Of a stretch of 64,000 nt of DNA, positions 25,201 to 36,346 are shown in pieces. Position 1 is the stretch's first letter, and each line of letters starts with the position of its first letter. The position numbers and the translations under genes were made by a program. The DNA comes from Ectocarpus siliculosus (lineage: Eukaryota > Sar > Phaeophyceae > Ectocarpales > Ectocarpaceae), in the NCBI GenBank assembly GCA_000310025.1, contig FN649741.1, forward strand, positions 3,719,881 to 3,783,880, given 5' to 3'. The notes beneath the pieces were generated by a model. The model saw only the letters and a program-made list of their open reading frames with translations. It had not been told where the DNA came from and searched no databases.

Positions 25201-27924
25201 GCAAAACAGGGGCGTTGGTGAGTAATCGTTTCACTTCAGCAAATGCTTCATCATGTTTCGGACCCCAGCGTTTCGCTACCGACTTCACTGCGTCTTTCTT
25301 CGTAAGGTCAACCATTGGTGCGGTAACGGCGGCTAAGTCTGGGATGAATTTCCTGACATAGTTGACCGTTCCTAAGACTGATCGCAAACTTTTGATGTTC
25401 GTTGGCGTTGGCAACTCCAGTATCGATTTTATCCGATCGTCACCTAATCGTATGCCATCTGCGGAAAGAACATGCCCCAAATACTTCACTTCCTTTGGCC
25501 CAAATTGTACCTTCGATGGTTTTAATGTAAGACCTGCGGCTTGTAGCGCTTGAAAGGTATTTTCCAAAAGAGATATATGACCCTCCCATGTAGATGAACA
25601 ACAAATAAGATCATCCATCCATGTACACCAGAAGACCAGACTTTGGACCAAAATGTGCGAAAGTCAATGCCATCGTACGTTGAAACAGAAAAGGCGCATT
25701 GGCGATGCCAAAGGGGAGTCGTTTGAAAACCCATTTTCCATCCCGAGTAACGAATGCAGTCTTGTCTTGTTCTGCTTCGGCAATTGGTATTTGGTGGTAT
25801 GCACTTTGTACATCGCAGACTGTGATGTATTTAGCACCTGCTACGGTGTCGGTATGACTTGCCATTTCAGGCATTGGCCACGATTTACGAATTAAATTCT
25901 TGTTGATCGTCGCTCTGTAGTCTACACAGAATCGGGGACTGCCGTCAGCTTTTGCTACCAACGTTACTGCTGACCCCCATGGGCTCGCTCTTTGTTCGAT
26001 TATCCCGGCTTCTTCCATTTCACCAACACATTTGTCAATGACCTCTTGCATTCGTGGATTAGCACGATATGGAGCTCGGTTGACTGGTTTTGTCCCCGGT
26101 TGTAATGGAAAATCAGCCTCTGTAAGAGTACATTTGCCCAGTTCTTTAGGACTCAGGGAGAACACTGAACGGTATTTGGTACACAGTTTAAGCATTTCTT
26201 CACACTGGTCGGGCGAAAAAGTTGTATCTCGGAAAGCTTTGGCTAATGCTTTTGTGAGACCTGCACGAATTTTTTCCGTTTCTGCAGGACTCGATTGAAC
26301 GCTGCTCATTGTTTGCGGCAGTACTGTTTTCACTGGAGAAATATAGCCTATAAGCGTATTCCTCTTTAAGGTTACCGGTCTGTGAGAAGGGTTGGCCAGT
26401 TGGACCATTGCACTTTTGTTGTGCTGATACCAGTGACAGACCGTGCGTGCCACTATCACTCTGCGGAATGCATCTGGTGTATCCTGCTTGCCCACATCAT
26501 CGGACGTAACGATGCGCGGTTCAACTACGGCAGCTGTGGTTTCATCTGGTGCCTCAAGCGAATGAATTTCAACAGCTATCTCATGTTGTGCAGGTATGCT
26601 GCATTTCCTTGTAGTGTATACAGGCATCGTAAGCGTGTCCCTCTCTACTGCTACCACAGAACAGTTCAAACTGTTTCCCTGATCAGTCGTGGGATAGCGT
26701 GTTTTGCGGTGGACTGCTGGAATTTTGGTTGCTGCTGTTTTAAACGACAGTTCTTCCGCTTGCCAGTCAAGAACACCACCAAATGCGCCCATTATGCTAT
26801 TGTCGAGTAGCATATTGTCTGGTCCCAACGACGGCAGCACTAGAGCTTCAACAGGTAATGTGATTTCGCCTAGTGTCAGTTCAAATCGAGTGTACCCTGC
26901 AATTTTTAGGGGCGAACCATCAGCGCTTCGCAGATTGATTGCTCCAGGGGGTACCGGAAATATTTCCGTGTTTTTTAACGTTTTGTGACTTCTCATGAAC
27001 TTCCGTGATATGCATGGTATGTCACACGCCGTGTCGATTGTTATTTCATCAACCGATTCATTATTTATTCTGGCGGGTACGCGTACTCGCTTGGATGTCG
27101 ATCGCAATACCGATGGACACACGGGATATCCAGCGAGTGCCGACATGTAAAAAGCTTGAAATTCTTCATTACGGTCAGTTCTCATTAGGTTGGACCTATG
27201 TTTCGACCTGAAGTCCCCAGCTACGGTAGCTACGTGCAAGGCTTGCGGCGCTAAACAGGCGGCTACTGGCCCTACTCGGGTGCTATCCCTTAGTGCTGGA
27301 TCTACAGAGGCTACTGCATCAGCTGTGCTGGTACTTGACTTCGGAACCCCTCGCGTCTGCTTGTTGCTACAACCTTCGCGAGAATATTCTCGTGGTACAT
27401 GTACTTCAACTGTCTTGCTACAGCGTTGCTCTCTGATTGCTTTCTTCTTTGTTCCCACCAGAGATCGTACACCATTTTTACAGTGTTTTGAATCCCTCTC
27501 ATCTACTTTGGCTCTCTTCTGCTTGCTCTTACTTTGCAGTCTATCCCAGTTTGTACATACTGGTTTGACAGAACCAAATGATTGGTGTCCCACGTTGGCC
27601 GAAGGACGCTGCCTACTCGGGCGACCCTAGTCTTTGGTAACTTTGTACCCCTCTTTTTTCGCTGCTTCTTCATTTTTACACTCGGCACGGGTGTGCGTGA
27701 AGCGAATGCTACTGAATCGGCAGCCAATAAAGTCACACTCTTTGCGAGTGTTGTCAGTGTCGGACTTGGTAGTCCCAGCAAACGATACTTTCGCTTTCGC
27801 CCTCGCAGGAGGGCCCCGGGATTTGGAGTTGTCTCGATCCCGTTTGTCGGCCCCCCGCTGAGGACGCCCACCGCGTTGCGTGCTGTACGCTCCACCACTG
27901 GACACGAATGCCTCCTGCCCGGAA

Positions 27925-28119
27925 GCGAGGAGAGTGGGCGAGCCTTCGTGGACCCTTTTCCCATTCTCCTAAAGATTCATCAACTCTTCGCAGCCGTTGG
28001 GAATCGTAAGAGTCATAGACCCTCGAAGAACGGTAATCTATTATCACATATCCTCTCAGATCCTACTCTTTATGTACGTGTATCTGTGTTCCCTGAATCT
28101 CCATATCCTGACCTCCACA
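27925..28119 (-). repeat. 5' LTR of the Ty3/gypsy element
   Basis: 195-bp repeat matching 22052-22246; upstream copy with respect to the minus-strand coding direction. Confidence 0.9.
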
Positions 28120-28784
28120 CCTGCGGTACTTTATTTAAAGTCGCTCCGCGCCCACGGAGGGGGGGGCGTTATCACTCCAGCCGGAAAAAAAAAAAACACC
28201 GAAAAAATGTCATTACCGAGAGTGGGCGGGGTGAGAGAGCTGGCAAGAACAGAGAGATGGCACCAACGCGCGATTGAAAACGCGATCGAAACTCACGAGG
28301 TGAAATAGTAAACGGTAGCGATTACAGAGCTTCAATGACCTTCGCACGTGGACCAGAGAGCTCGTACGGGGTTCGTTGTTTCTCCCGTTCAGAGCCACCA
28401 CACCCACTTCGAGTTTCAAACTCTATGAACTGCACACCAGACAACGCTGCTGCTTTGCTGTGCTTCTACATTCGCTAAACGTTGCTATCCGGGGGGTGCA
28501 CTGGCTACCTATGTGTGTGTTTGATCGTGTTGAAGTCAAAAAGGTAAGAGATTTTTTTATTTTCATTGACTTCGGCAGAAGACTTATATAGACTACACCA
28601 CAGCAAACCGAACACATGCACGGGAAAAACGCAGGTACCGCAACCTACCGATCTACAAAAACGTGATTTGGTGTTCTCACTACGACATGAAAAACGCGAT
28701 AGGCTAGCCATGAAGCAAGATGGAAGGCGTGACAGACTTGCGGAAAGCTTTCCATCACCGACTGCGACAGCAATTGACATGAAC

Positions 28785-28800
28785 CCCCCCCCCCCCCCCC
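28785..28800. repeat. Poly-C run
   Basis: About 16 C in a row, just past the stop of the coiled-coil gene. Confidence 0.85.
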
Positions 28801-28823
28801 TCCCACGGGGCCTATCACAGCCG

Positions 28824-31800
28824 TCATGATACAGTGGCGGTGTCTTCATACGTCGAGACCGTCCCGCTCAGGCCCTTCCCGAAGTCATGAATGCTGGTAA
28901 GGTCGGCAACTTTGATGGCGCTGCCGCTGGCCTTTCCCTGTTCAACAACCACAGCGGAAAATACGAAAAACAACAAAATTAGTGCTCCATCGAACGATCC
29001 TTGGTACTACATCACAGAGCGGGCGACGCGCTTCAATTGCCTCTCATATGCACATGTCGCGCTGTTTGGGTGGGTGACCAGATTTACCAGAACCGAACTT
29101 GTACACTGGTGGTGCGATTTTGGAAGCAGGATGCCATCAGAGCGGATGCAGAAGAGAGGCTTGGGCAGAGATAGGCGGCAAGGTTAAAAAGCAATAGTGC
29201 TATGTTGTTACCTTAACAGCTTGCGCCAACTGTTCCCCTCGCAACGCCGCCGCCGACGAGGCAAAGTGCGCGCGCTGCTGCCAGTGGGCTGATGGTTTCT
29301 GGGCGAGTTCCGGCCGACGCTTGAGAGCCATGACATGCGCGTGGCCCATGCTTCTCTCGCTGTGCTTCAGTTTGCTCTTCACGCTACCGTAACAAACAGG
29401 AGCAGCCGCAAGCACGACATGCAACCACGTGAGCAGAGTCACGAAATGTAGAATCTTCAAACCCAACATCACATGAACCTGCGGCGCGAGGTGGAACGGG
29501 CCGTAGGTAGTGCCTAGGCGGTTTAGTGCCTTTGTCCAAAAACAATGGTCAACGACACGCCCGAAGCCCTTGGGTATGACGCGGGTGCAACGCTTACGCC
29601 GCGACATCTGACCCCAATGAACGCGGGGAGACTTTTGTGTCCGGACAACTTCCACCCATGTATGACTAACGCTGACAACCTACACAGCGATTTTTCCCTG
29701 CCACCACATATTCCCACAATAGACCATCTTTTACGTCACTCCAACACGCCTCACTCGTTCTCACTTCTCTGTGACCTTGTTCCGTTCTCTCTCCTCACGA
29801 AGGCGAAAGTCGGTCAGAGACTCACGCAGCTTTTCCCGGTCGTGTGCCTGGCGCTTCTCCAATGCTTGCCGCTTCAGGGCAATCTGTTTTTACCGAAGTA
29901 CGTTTTGTGTCCGACTTCAACAAAGCAGCAAAGCATAGTGGCCATACGTGTATGTATATATTACCCGAAAAAAATAAGATACGGCACCATCGGGCTGTAG
30001 AGATTTACACGCCGAAGGATTTGGAAGCGGGCACGGATCATCCCAATTTTATTTCCCCGTTGGATAGGTTTTAGCTTGCGAGCACGACAGCTGAATTCTG
30101 GCAGAAGCACACGTGGGGGCCGTCGTAGTAAGCCTAGAGACCTACCTGGGCGTTGTACTCGGCGAGGAAGGCTTTTTCTTCCACTGGTTGCAGCTTGACC
30201 AGAGCCTTGTGAACCGTGTGGGCGTCATGGTATTGGTGAAGCCTCACGAGACTTGTCGTGCAGGTTAAGATGCACGATGGATACGCGAAAGCACCACGAA
30301 ACTAAATCAGGTCGGTGTTCCGCGAAGCGAAGGGACAGAGGCAGAAGCGAAGCTGTTGTAACACCGTAGCCAATCGTCTTCAGCCACGGACCGACGACCG
30401 ATCTTGCAAGAACGATATTATCGGCATCATCGCGTTGGACACGGAGATCATCCGTAAAAGTGCGTACTTTTTCACCAAGCTACGACTCTCTCACCCGGCT
30501 TTGGTCTTCTGTAGTTCGAGAAATCGTTTGGTGTACTTTAGGCGTGGTTTTGGGAGCCAGCTGAGCTCCAGCTCGAGTGTTTCCTTTTGAGCACGGTGCA
30601 ACTGCTCAAGCTCCTCTTCTCGCATGGTACAGACGTCTTCGACTCGCGCCCCCGCCGAGTTCATTGTGCGAGCACAGTTTCCTATGCGTTTCTTCGTGAG
30701 ACAACCAAGCAAGGAATGCGAGAGAGAGAGAATGAGATGATCGAAGTGGAAAGATCTGACGTCCAATGATCGCGTGGAGATGTACAAGCTGGAAGCAGAA
30801 ACGTGCGTTGCGTATCCACACATTCAATCAACACTTAAATGGCCCATCGAATGAAGAACCGATATCACACGGAGCGATTCATAAAAAAAACACACAGTCT
30901 TGCCCTCATCAGCCGGCGGCTGAGCCGATGCAATTCTTGTTGCTGCTCTTTCCACATCGTGGGTACTTAGAAACCACACCAATGAATGCTGACAGTCATA
31001 GACTATACCTTTTGGGCCTTGTTGTAGAGGGCGCGCTGCTGCGTCTGGTCATTGCCGACATCAGTGAGCTGAAGCTTCTGAAACTGGGCCTTGAGAACAC
31101 AAAGTGTTTCCTGCAGCTTCACCACTTCTTCATAGCGTCCATCAGCTGCCGAAACCGCAATATTATTGACCCGCGATGCGGAGCGCAAGTGGCAAGGTAT
31201 GCCGCATGTTAACGGGAAATGCCCCCGAAGGTTAAAACTGACTGTGTGTGTGCTGCTGCATGCCGTGCTCTCTTCTGAGTCGAGCTGTATCCCGTGCCCG
31301 TCACATCTCTGAAATGGCGTTACTTGCAAACGAATTGGAGGTGACCGGCAAGCAGTCGACTTGAAATAGGCCGCCTATGAGGAACACCCGTACAAACACC
31401 AAGCGAATCCCCCATTTTCTCTCACCGACCAGGTTGAGCTTTCTCAAACTAATGGCCTCCTGAACGCGCTCGAATATCTTGATCTGATCCCGGCGCGGAA
31501 TACGATCCCCGGGGGCGTATCTGTTGTTCGGTACATGAGCAAGTACGTCGACAACGGACGGGGAAACTATATTTTAGTAAATACCGGGTGCATAATCCAC
31601 TGCACTTTAGAGGGGCCTACTGTAATACTCTATTATTACATAGATTTCTACCGTTCCTGGCCTGGGTAGAAAGCGCTACGGCGGTAGGTCGTGTGTACAC
31701 AGAGGGAAGAGAGTGCTGCACTCTTCTCGCATGAAAATCGAAGGCACAGTACCGCAGGAGGGGGTGGGTAGGGAGAAACCCTTCTGTGTGACCACAGGTA

Positions 31801-32161
31801 GGAGTAAATGGCACAAGCGCTGTGAGTGCTGATTGGAAGTGAAGACAAAAGAAGAAAAAACAATACCGGTGTAAGCACAACGTGCCGCCATAGGCCATGC
31901 AGGACAACGCAGACACACCTACCTGTATGCGGACCCACCGAGAGTAACATGACAACCGAAAGCGAACCAGCGCGTGAATTCAAAATGACAATGAATTCGC
32001 TGCTGTGTTGTTCGGCCGTGGCGAATCCCTTACCCAAACTTCCCCACAGCCTCCTCCGCAGTACGAACTGACCAAAGATCTGCGACCTTCCCCTCTCCGC
32101 TCAGTACCTCCTCTCCTAGTTGCGATTCGAGGAATGCTTCGTCATCGACGCCTCCATGAGC
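28824..32161 (-). CDS. Coiled-coil protein, multi-exon
   Basis: Exons in transcript order: 32034-32161 (GGVDDEAFLESQLGEEVLSG), 31426 to about 31525 (RRDQIKIFERVQEAISL), 31009 to about 31173 (DGRYEEVVKLQETLCVLKAQ), 30495 to about 30668 (LPKPRLKYTKRFLELQKTK), 30146 to about 30262 (VRLHQYHDAHTVHKALVKLQ), 29776-29883 (QALEKRQAHDREKLRESL), 29212-29383 (HSERSMGHAHVMALKRRPEL) and 28824-28937 (VADLTSIHDFGKGLSGTV, stop TGA). The last exon is exactly 38 codons in phase 0. The protein is charged and helical throughout. From memory, the PKPR-KYTKRFLELQ block, followed by Y-x-x-A repeats and QALEKRQ, resembles a eukaryotic coiled-coil family with 'PRxSKxLLxLRxxE' and 'KQExELxALxxxI' blocks; I cannot name it with certainty. 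The first exon and start codon lie upstream of 32161 and were not found. The 5' side is divergent from ankyrin gene B. Confidence 0.72.
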
Positions 32162-32742
32162 CTGCAGAGAGAGAGATGCGCCGCACATGGCGCAAGTGTC
32201 AGCATAACACACAACAGCGGGCGCGCAGGACATCCGCATCTTTCTCGGTCGGGACTTAACGTTCCGTCGTGATGTCAGGTTCTTCTGCGCATGATTGCTG
32301 CGGATGCCAACGTGCAGTACAGCGCCAAAGGTCTGATGCGCATGTACGACCGCTGTGGATGCATACAGCAGATATGCTTGATTCAATGAATGATTTACCG
32401 TCGTCGACATGGTCTTGTCCAGCACGGTCCAAAGCAAGCCGGGAGCACACGTACGAAGTACTACATAGTCTAGAGTTCGAGCGGTTCCAAGAGAGCAGCG
32501 AACCAAGTCCGCTGTATGAGCGATCAGGGGTCGGTGGAATCGGTGCCGTTTCGTCGTCGGTTTCAGATTCTTATTTTCGTTTGCGAGGTTCTTCATTCCG
32601 ATCGTACCTCGTATCTGTGTGTGTATGCGAAAACGAAAGTATCAAGAGGCGGCAAGTGTAGCGAACGCCAAATAATAACAGGCATTGCAGTGGGAGAGAA
32701 AGCTACGAACCAGTAGTAACAGCACCAGCACCAGCAACAGCA
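32162..32742. promoter_or_regulatory. Putative shared upstream region of two divergent genes
   Basis: The coiled-coil gene reads leftwards from here and ankyrin gene B rightwards, so both 5' regions must fall here or in unseen 5' exons. An open plus-strand stretch at about 32276-32385 (LLRMIAADANVQYSAKGLMR) after a cag acceptor-like site is unexplained and could be an exon. No TATA box or other motif is convincing. Confidence 0.35.
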
Positions 32743-35700
32743 TTGATAGCGCGACGTGCTACATGGCCAATGCCTCGATTGAAGGCCGTTGCGCCCGCCG
32801 ACGACGACGAGAGAGTCGACAAACTAAACCAAGGAAAGATGGAAGACGGAGGCGAGAGAACGAAAGGAGCTTCAGCAAAAAAAAAGGTTGACAAGGGCAG
32901 CGCGAAGAAGAAGAAGCAGAGGGAGTCGGCGAAAGCTGCCAAGAATATTGAAGCCCTTGATGACGTCGATTTCGAACAAGACGGGGGATCGACAGAGGCA
33001 CCAACGAGGAATACTAGGGATGTCCTGCGGGAAGAAGTCATGACGCAGGTACCCAGGGGTTCTCGTGTGGTCAGAACCAACAACGTATTGCACTGTAAAT
33101 CGACGTATTTTGGAGCTCCCTGTGTTCGTCGATAGGCGTTTCCTGTCCTCAAGAGACACCTCGCCGCGGTACGGTAGTATAACTGTGCTGTGTGAGCGTG
33201 CAACATGGAAGACACGAAGGATGTATGCTTACCGAAGTTAGGCACACAAACGAATCTACCGCAGGTAGTACAAGATATGACACCCCGAGTGTCGAAACCC
33301 GAAAACCTCTCATGTACCCGAGGATGTACATTCTGGTCCCAACCGAACTTCGAATAACACTTTCAAACCTATACAATCCAAGTGGGATCCCCTCCCACAC
33401 GGTGTGCAAGACAGGTCGCCGTGCACCCAGCTCCATGATGTTCGTGTCGCCGGTTGTTGCGTAGCATTTCTTACTACGTTCGAAATAGACAACAGTGTGC
33501 CCGCAGCAGGTGAACCCTTTTCCACCCAAAATAACGTTGGTACATAAAGAGTCTAGTTATACCAGGACCACAAACCACACACCCCAATGGGTGTCCAAAT
33601 CGGAAGAGATTATATGTACAGTATTCAGGAGAGTAATATTGTATGTATGTGGATAATAAATCGGGACGACAACCTGACGGTTGAAGACTCAGTTTAATTT
33701 GCCGTTCTCCTGTGACCAATGAAGCGTTTGAACGTGATTCACTCTCGGTGAACAAGGTCTTCAACGAAACCACGCACAGCTCGACTGGAGCCAAATTTGA
33801 TTGCCCTGGGTTCGTGTTTTTCACGGGTGTCGGGGTCAATTTTCAGGTACTCCAAGACTACCGCACCAAGCCCGTCGTTGAGGCTAAAGTTCATCACCAA
33901 CAGTTCGTCTGGCCACTGTACCGTCTTCGGAGGCTACTGTACGTATTGGGTTGGGCTTCCCGTGTAGACGTAGCAAATAATCAGATGTGGATCACGGTAA
34001 CGCAGCCGATGCAGGAACGTTGGACGACATGCAAGCACTGCGCACAGTATGACACTGGTCGTTTCATGCAGTCTCGATTGGCTGCAGCAACGTATTTTCC
34101 CTCTGATGCGTCACAAAAAATAGAAACCATTCCCTCGTTCAAGCAAGCGACACGGAAGGCGGACTTCATCGAAAGCAGTCGCAAACAATTGCACCATAAA
34201 CGGCGTCGCAACGGCCGCGCCACGTGCACCTGATCTTCCTCTTAATTATTGCATTGCTTCGGTGCCTAGGGGATGGGCGCACGTTGAACTTCACGACGCG
34301 GTTTTGGACGGGAACATCGACATTGTGAAGGCCACCCTATTGCGATATATTCGCAAGTGTCCTTCGAAGATCAACGACTATGACGTAAGTACAAAACGTT
34401 CGCCCACGATGTCCAGATTGGGGTGTTGAGCGTTGTTGGTTGTCACACTAGGCCTACCCGACGAATACCTCGTGTGCAGTTCAGCGTTTCGCACCCTTTC
34501 CTCTGGCATACTCCATGCCATGCATATTTCCCATGCGGCTGCTTCCGTGTGTTTTATACCTGCGTACGGCAGCGGCGGGCCATTCGCCGGCATCAAATCT
34601 ATCGGCATTGTAGGGAGGTGGGAGATAAGTTGTCAATCTGTCTTGATCTAAGCCCCATACTCATTTGAAGGTGTGTGGGGAGGATGGAATGGCCTGTGTG
34701 GACTTTGCGGTGAACACTCACCACCTTGACACCAGCCATACTCGCTCATACACTCCGAGCAATCTAGAGATCAAAGACATACGTGTCTTGCGACCCTCCT
34801 TTTCCTCTCGGTTCAAAAACAGGAGGAAGGAAGGACAGCACTCTCGCTCGCGCTCATGGAACAGCGAGAAGACATCGCGGATCTGATCATCTCCATCGAC
34901 GACACCGACATCAACGCTCCGGACACGATCGTGAGCGCTGTATTACGGGGAATACACGCCTCAGTGTAGTGTTTCTTTTCGTCCGTTTGTTTCTTAAGCT
35001 GACGGCACGGGATAACGACTCCAAAATATCAAAACCTCCGCTTTCTTGACGATGGAAGCTCCGTCCATCGGTTACGGTCCTGGAAGGGGCACGAATAGTC
35101 CGCGTGTGAGGAACATCTACATACTCATCGGGTGCCAGTCAAGACCGCCCTTGACGTCGTGGGTTGTTCAAATCACCTAGGATCCACGCTGGGCGAACTT
35201 TTCAACGATCTATTTCGTACTCTTTTTCGGCCAGCTTCGACTTGAAAGCCTTGTCGAAGCTTTGACAGGGAACAATGACATCTAGTCTTGTCGTCGAGCG
35301 AAACGCGGTGTAAGAGTCAAGCCTGGTGAGCAACAGTGTTCAGACACAAAGGGAGTCGCAATGTGGAGCACTGCAAGAAGCCACCTGCTGGTGAAATACA
35401 ACGTAACTTTGTGTGTGGGTTTTTACAATCGGAAGGCGCGTCAGGGTTTGTTAAGGGAAACGACAGAAACGCTTCAACGCCACATCTCGGGAACACATTG
35501 AAGACACCTCAGCAAATGTTCGATGTGTCCATTGCCTCCCGCCGCAATCGATTCTCCGGCGACGAACGCTCTGTCGTTCCGCGATGAATATGCCGCGCAG
35601 ACAGGCTTGAGTCCGCTCCACAAAACCGTGCTCCTTGACTTGGGATCTTCGGCACAGAAGCTGGCGTTCAGAGGGGCCAACATAAACGCTACTGACAAGG

Positions 35701-36346
35701 TCAGAAGCATCCACGGCCTTGTAACCGCTAAAGGGTCATGGTGGCGAGGCACAGGAGAGCGCAAGACATGATGTCCGAGTCAATAAACGTTGTTGACGGG
35801 CCGTTCCCACGTCTCTAAACGAGACGTGCGACACTCGAATGCGTCTCCTTCCGTGTCGACGATACTGCTTGACACGGCGCCACACGACGCTAAACACGGC
35901 AGGTCGGGATGACTCCGCTTATGCTCGGGTGCCGATTGGGGCACGAGGCGATTGTGGACATGCTCGTGGACGTGTTCGGCGCTGAGATCGACCCAGCAGA
36001 CAAGGCAAGATATTAATTCGAGGGGCTAAGAACTCCAGCAGCCCCCATGGAGATAACTAAAACGTTCAAAGTCCACCTGCCCGCGCCATCGGCGGCTACA
36101 AGAAGCCGTTTCTTTTTCTTTTCGCCCCGTTTTCACCGATATGCTCTTTGGCAGGCCGGTTGGACCTGCCTTTTCTACGCCACTTACCACAACGAGTCCA
36201 ACATCGTGCACTACCTGCTGATGCACGGCGCGGACACGGACCACAAGGACAAGCGGGGCATGACGGCTATCGATTGGGGGGAGCACATGAGGTTCGGAGA
36301 GACTTGCGCCATATTCTCCAGGTTCGAGTCGCAACTGGCGCCGTAG
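32743..36346 (+). CDS. Ankyrin-repeat protein with lysine-rich N terminus (gene B)
   Basis: Exons: from Met 32743 or 32770 to 33048 (MPRLKAVAPADDDERVDKLN, then lysine-rich KKKVDKGSAKKKKQRES), about 34270-34384 (ELHDAVLDGNIDIVKATLLR), 34823-34930 (RTALSLALMEQREDIADLII), 35601-35699 (TGLSPLHKTVLLDLG, ANINATDK), 35903-36004 (GMTPLMLGCRLGHEAIVDML) and 36155-36346 (CLFYATYHNESNIVHYLLMH, HGADTDHKDKRGMTAIDWGE, stop TAG). The last four exons join in phase 0. Five or so ankyrin repeats are visible, one per exon, so the protein probably binds a partner; the basic N terminus may be a nuclear signal. The intron after 36004 begins GC (AAG|GCAAGA), a GC-AG intron. The 33048 to 34270 join is out of phase by one base pattern, so at least one exon between them is missing from my model. 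Confidence 0.8.

Larger units (their letters stand above)
22052..28119 (-). mobile_element. Ty3/gypsy-type LTR retrotransposon (fossil)
   Basis: Two 195-bp direct repeats at 22052-22246 and 27925-28119 look identical by eye. The element reads on the minus strand: the repeat begins TGTGGAGG, and a purine-rich tract (AAAAAGGGGGG) sits just before the left repeat, as expected for a polypurine tract beside the 3' LTR. Parts in element order: a zinc-knuckle-like piece of gag near 27.6-27.9 kb, an aspartic protease near 27.0 kb, reverse transcriptase about 26.1-25.4 kb, RNase H about 25.2-24.8 kb, integrase with its HHCC zinc region and core about 24.4-23.3 kb, and a chromodomain-like tail near 23.1 kb. 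Protease-RT-RNase H-integrase order is the Ty3/gypsy order. The copy looks broken, with about three breaks. Identical repeats suggest a recent insertion. A target-site duplication was not found. Confidence 0.93.
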
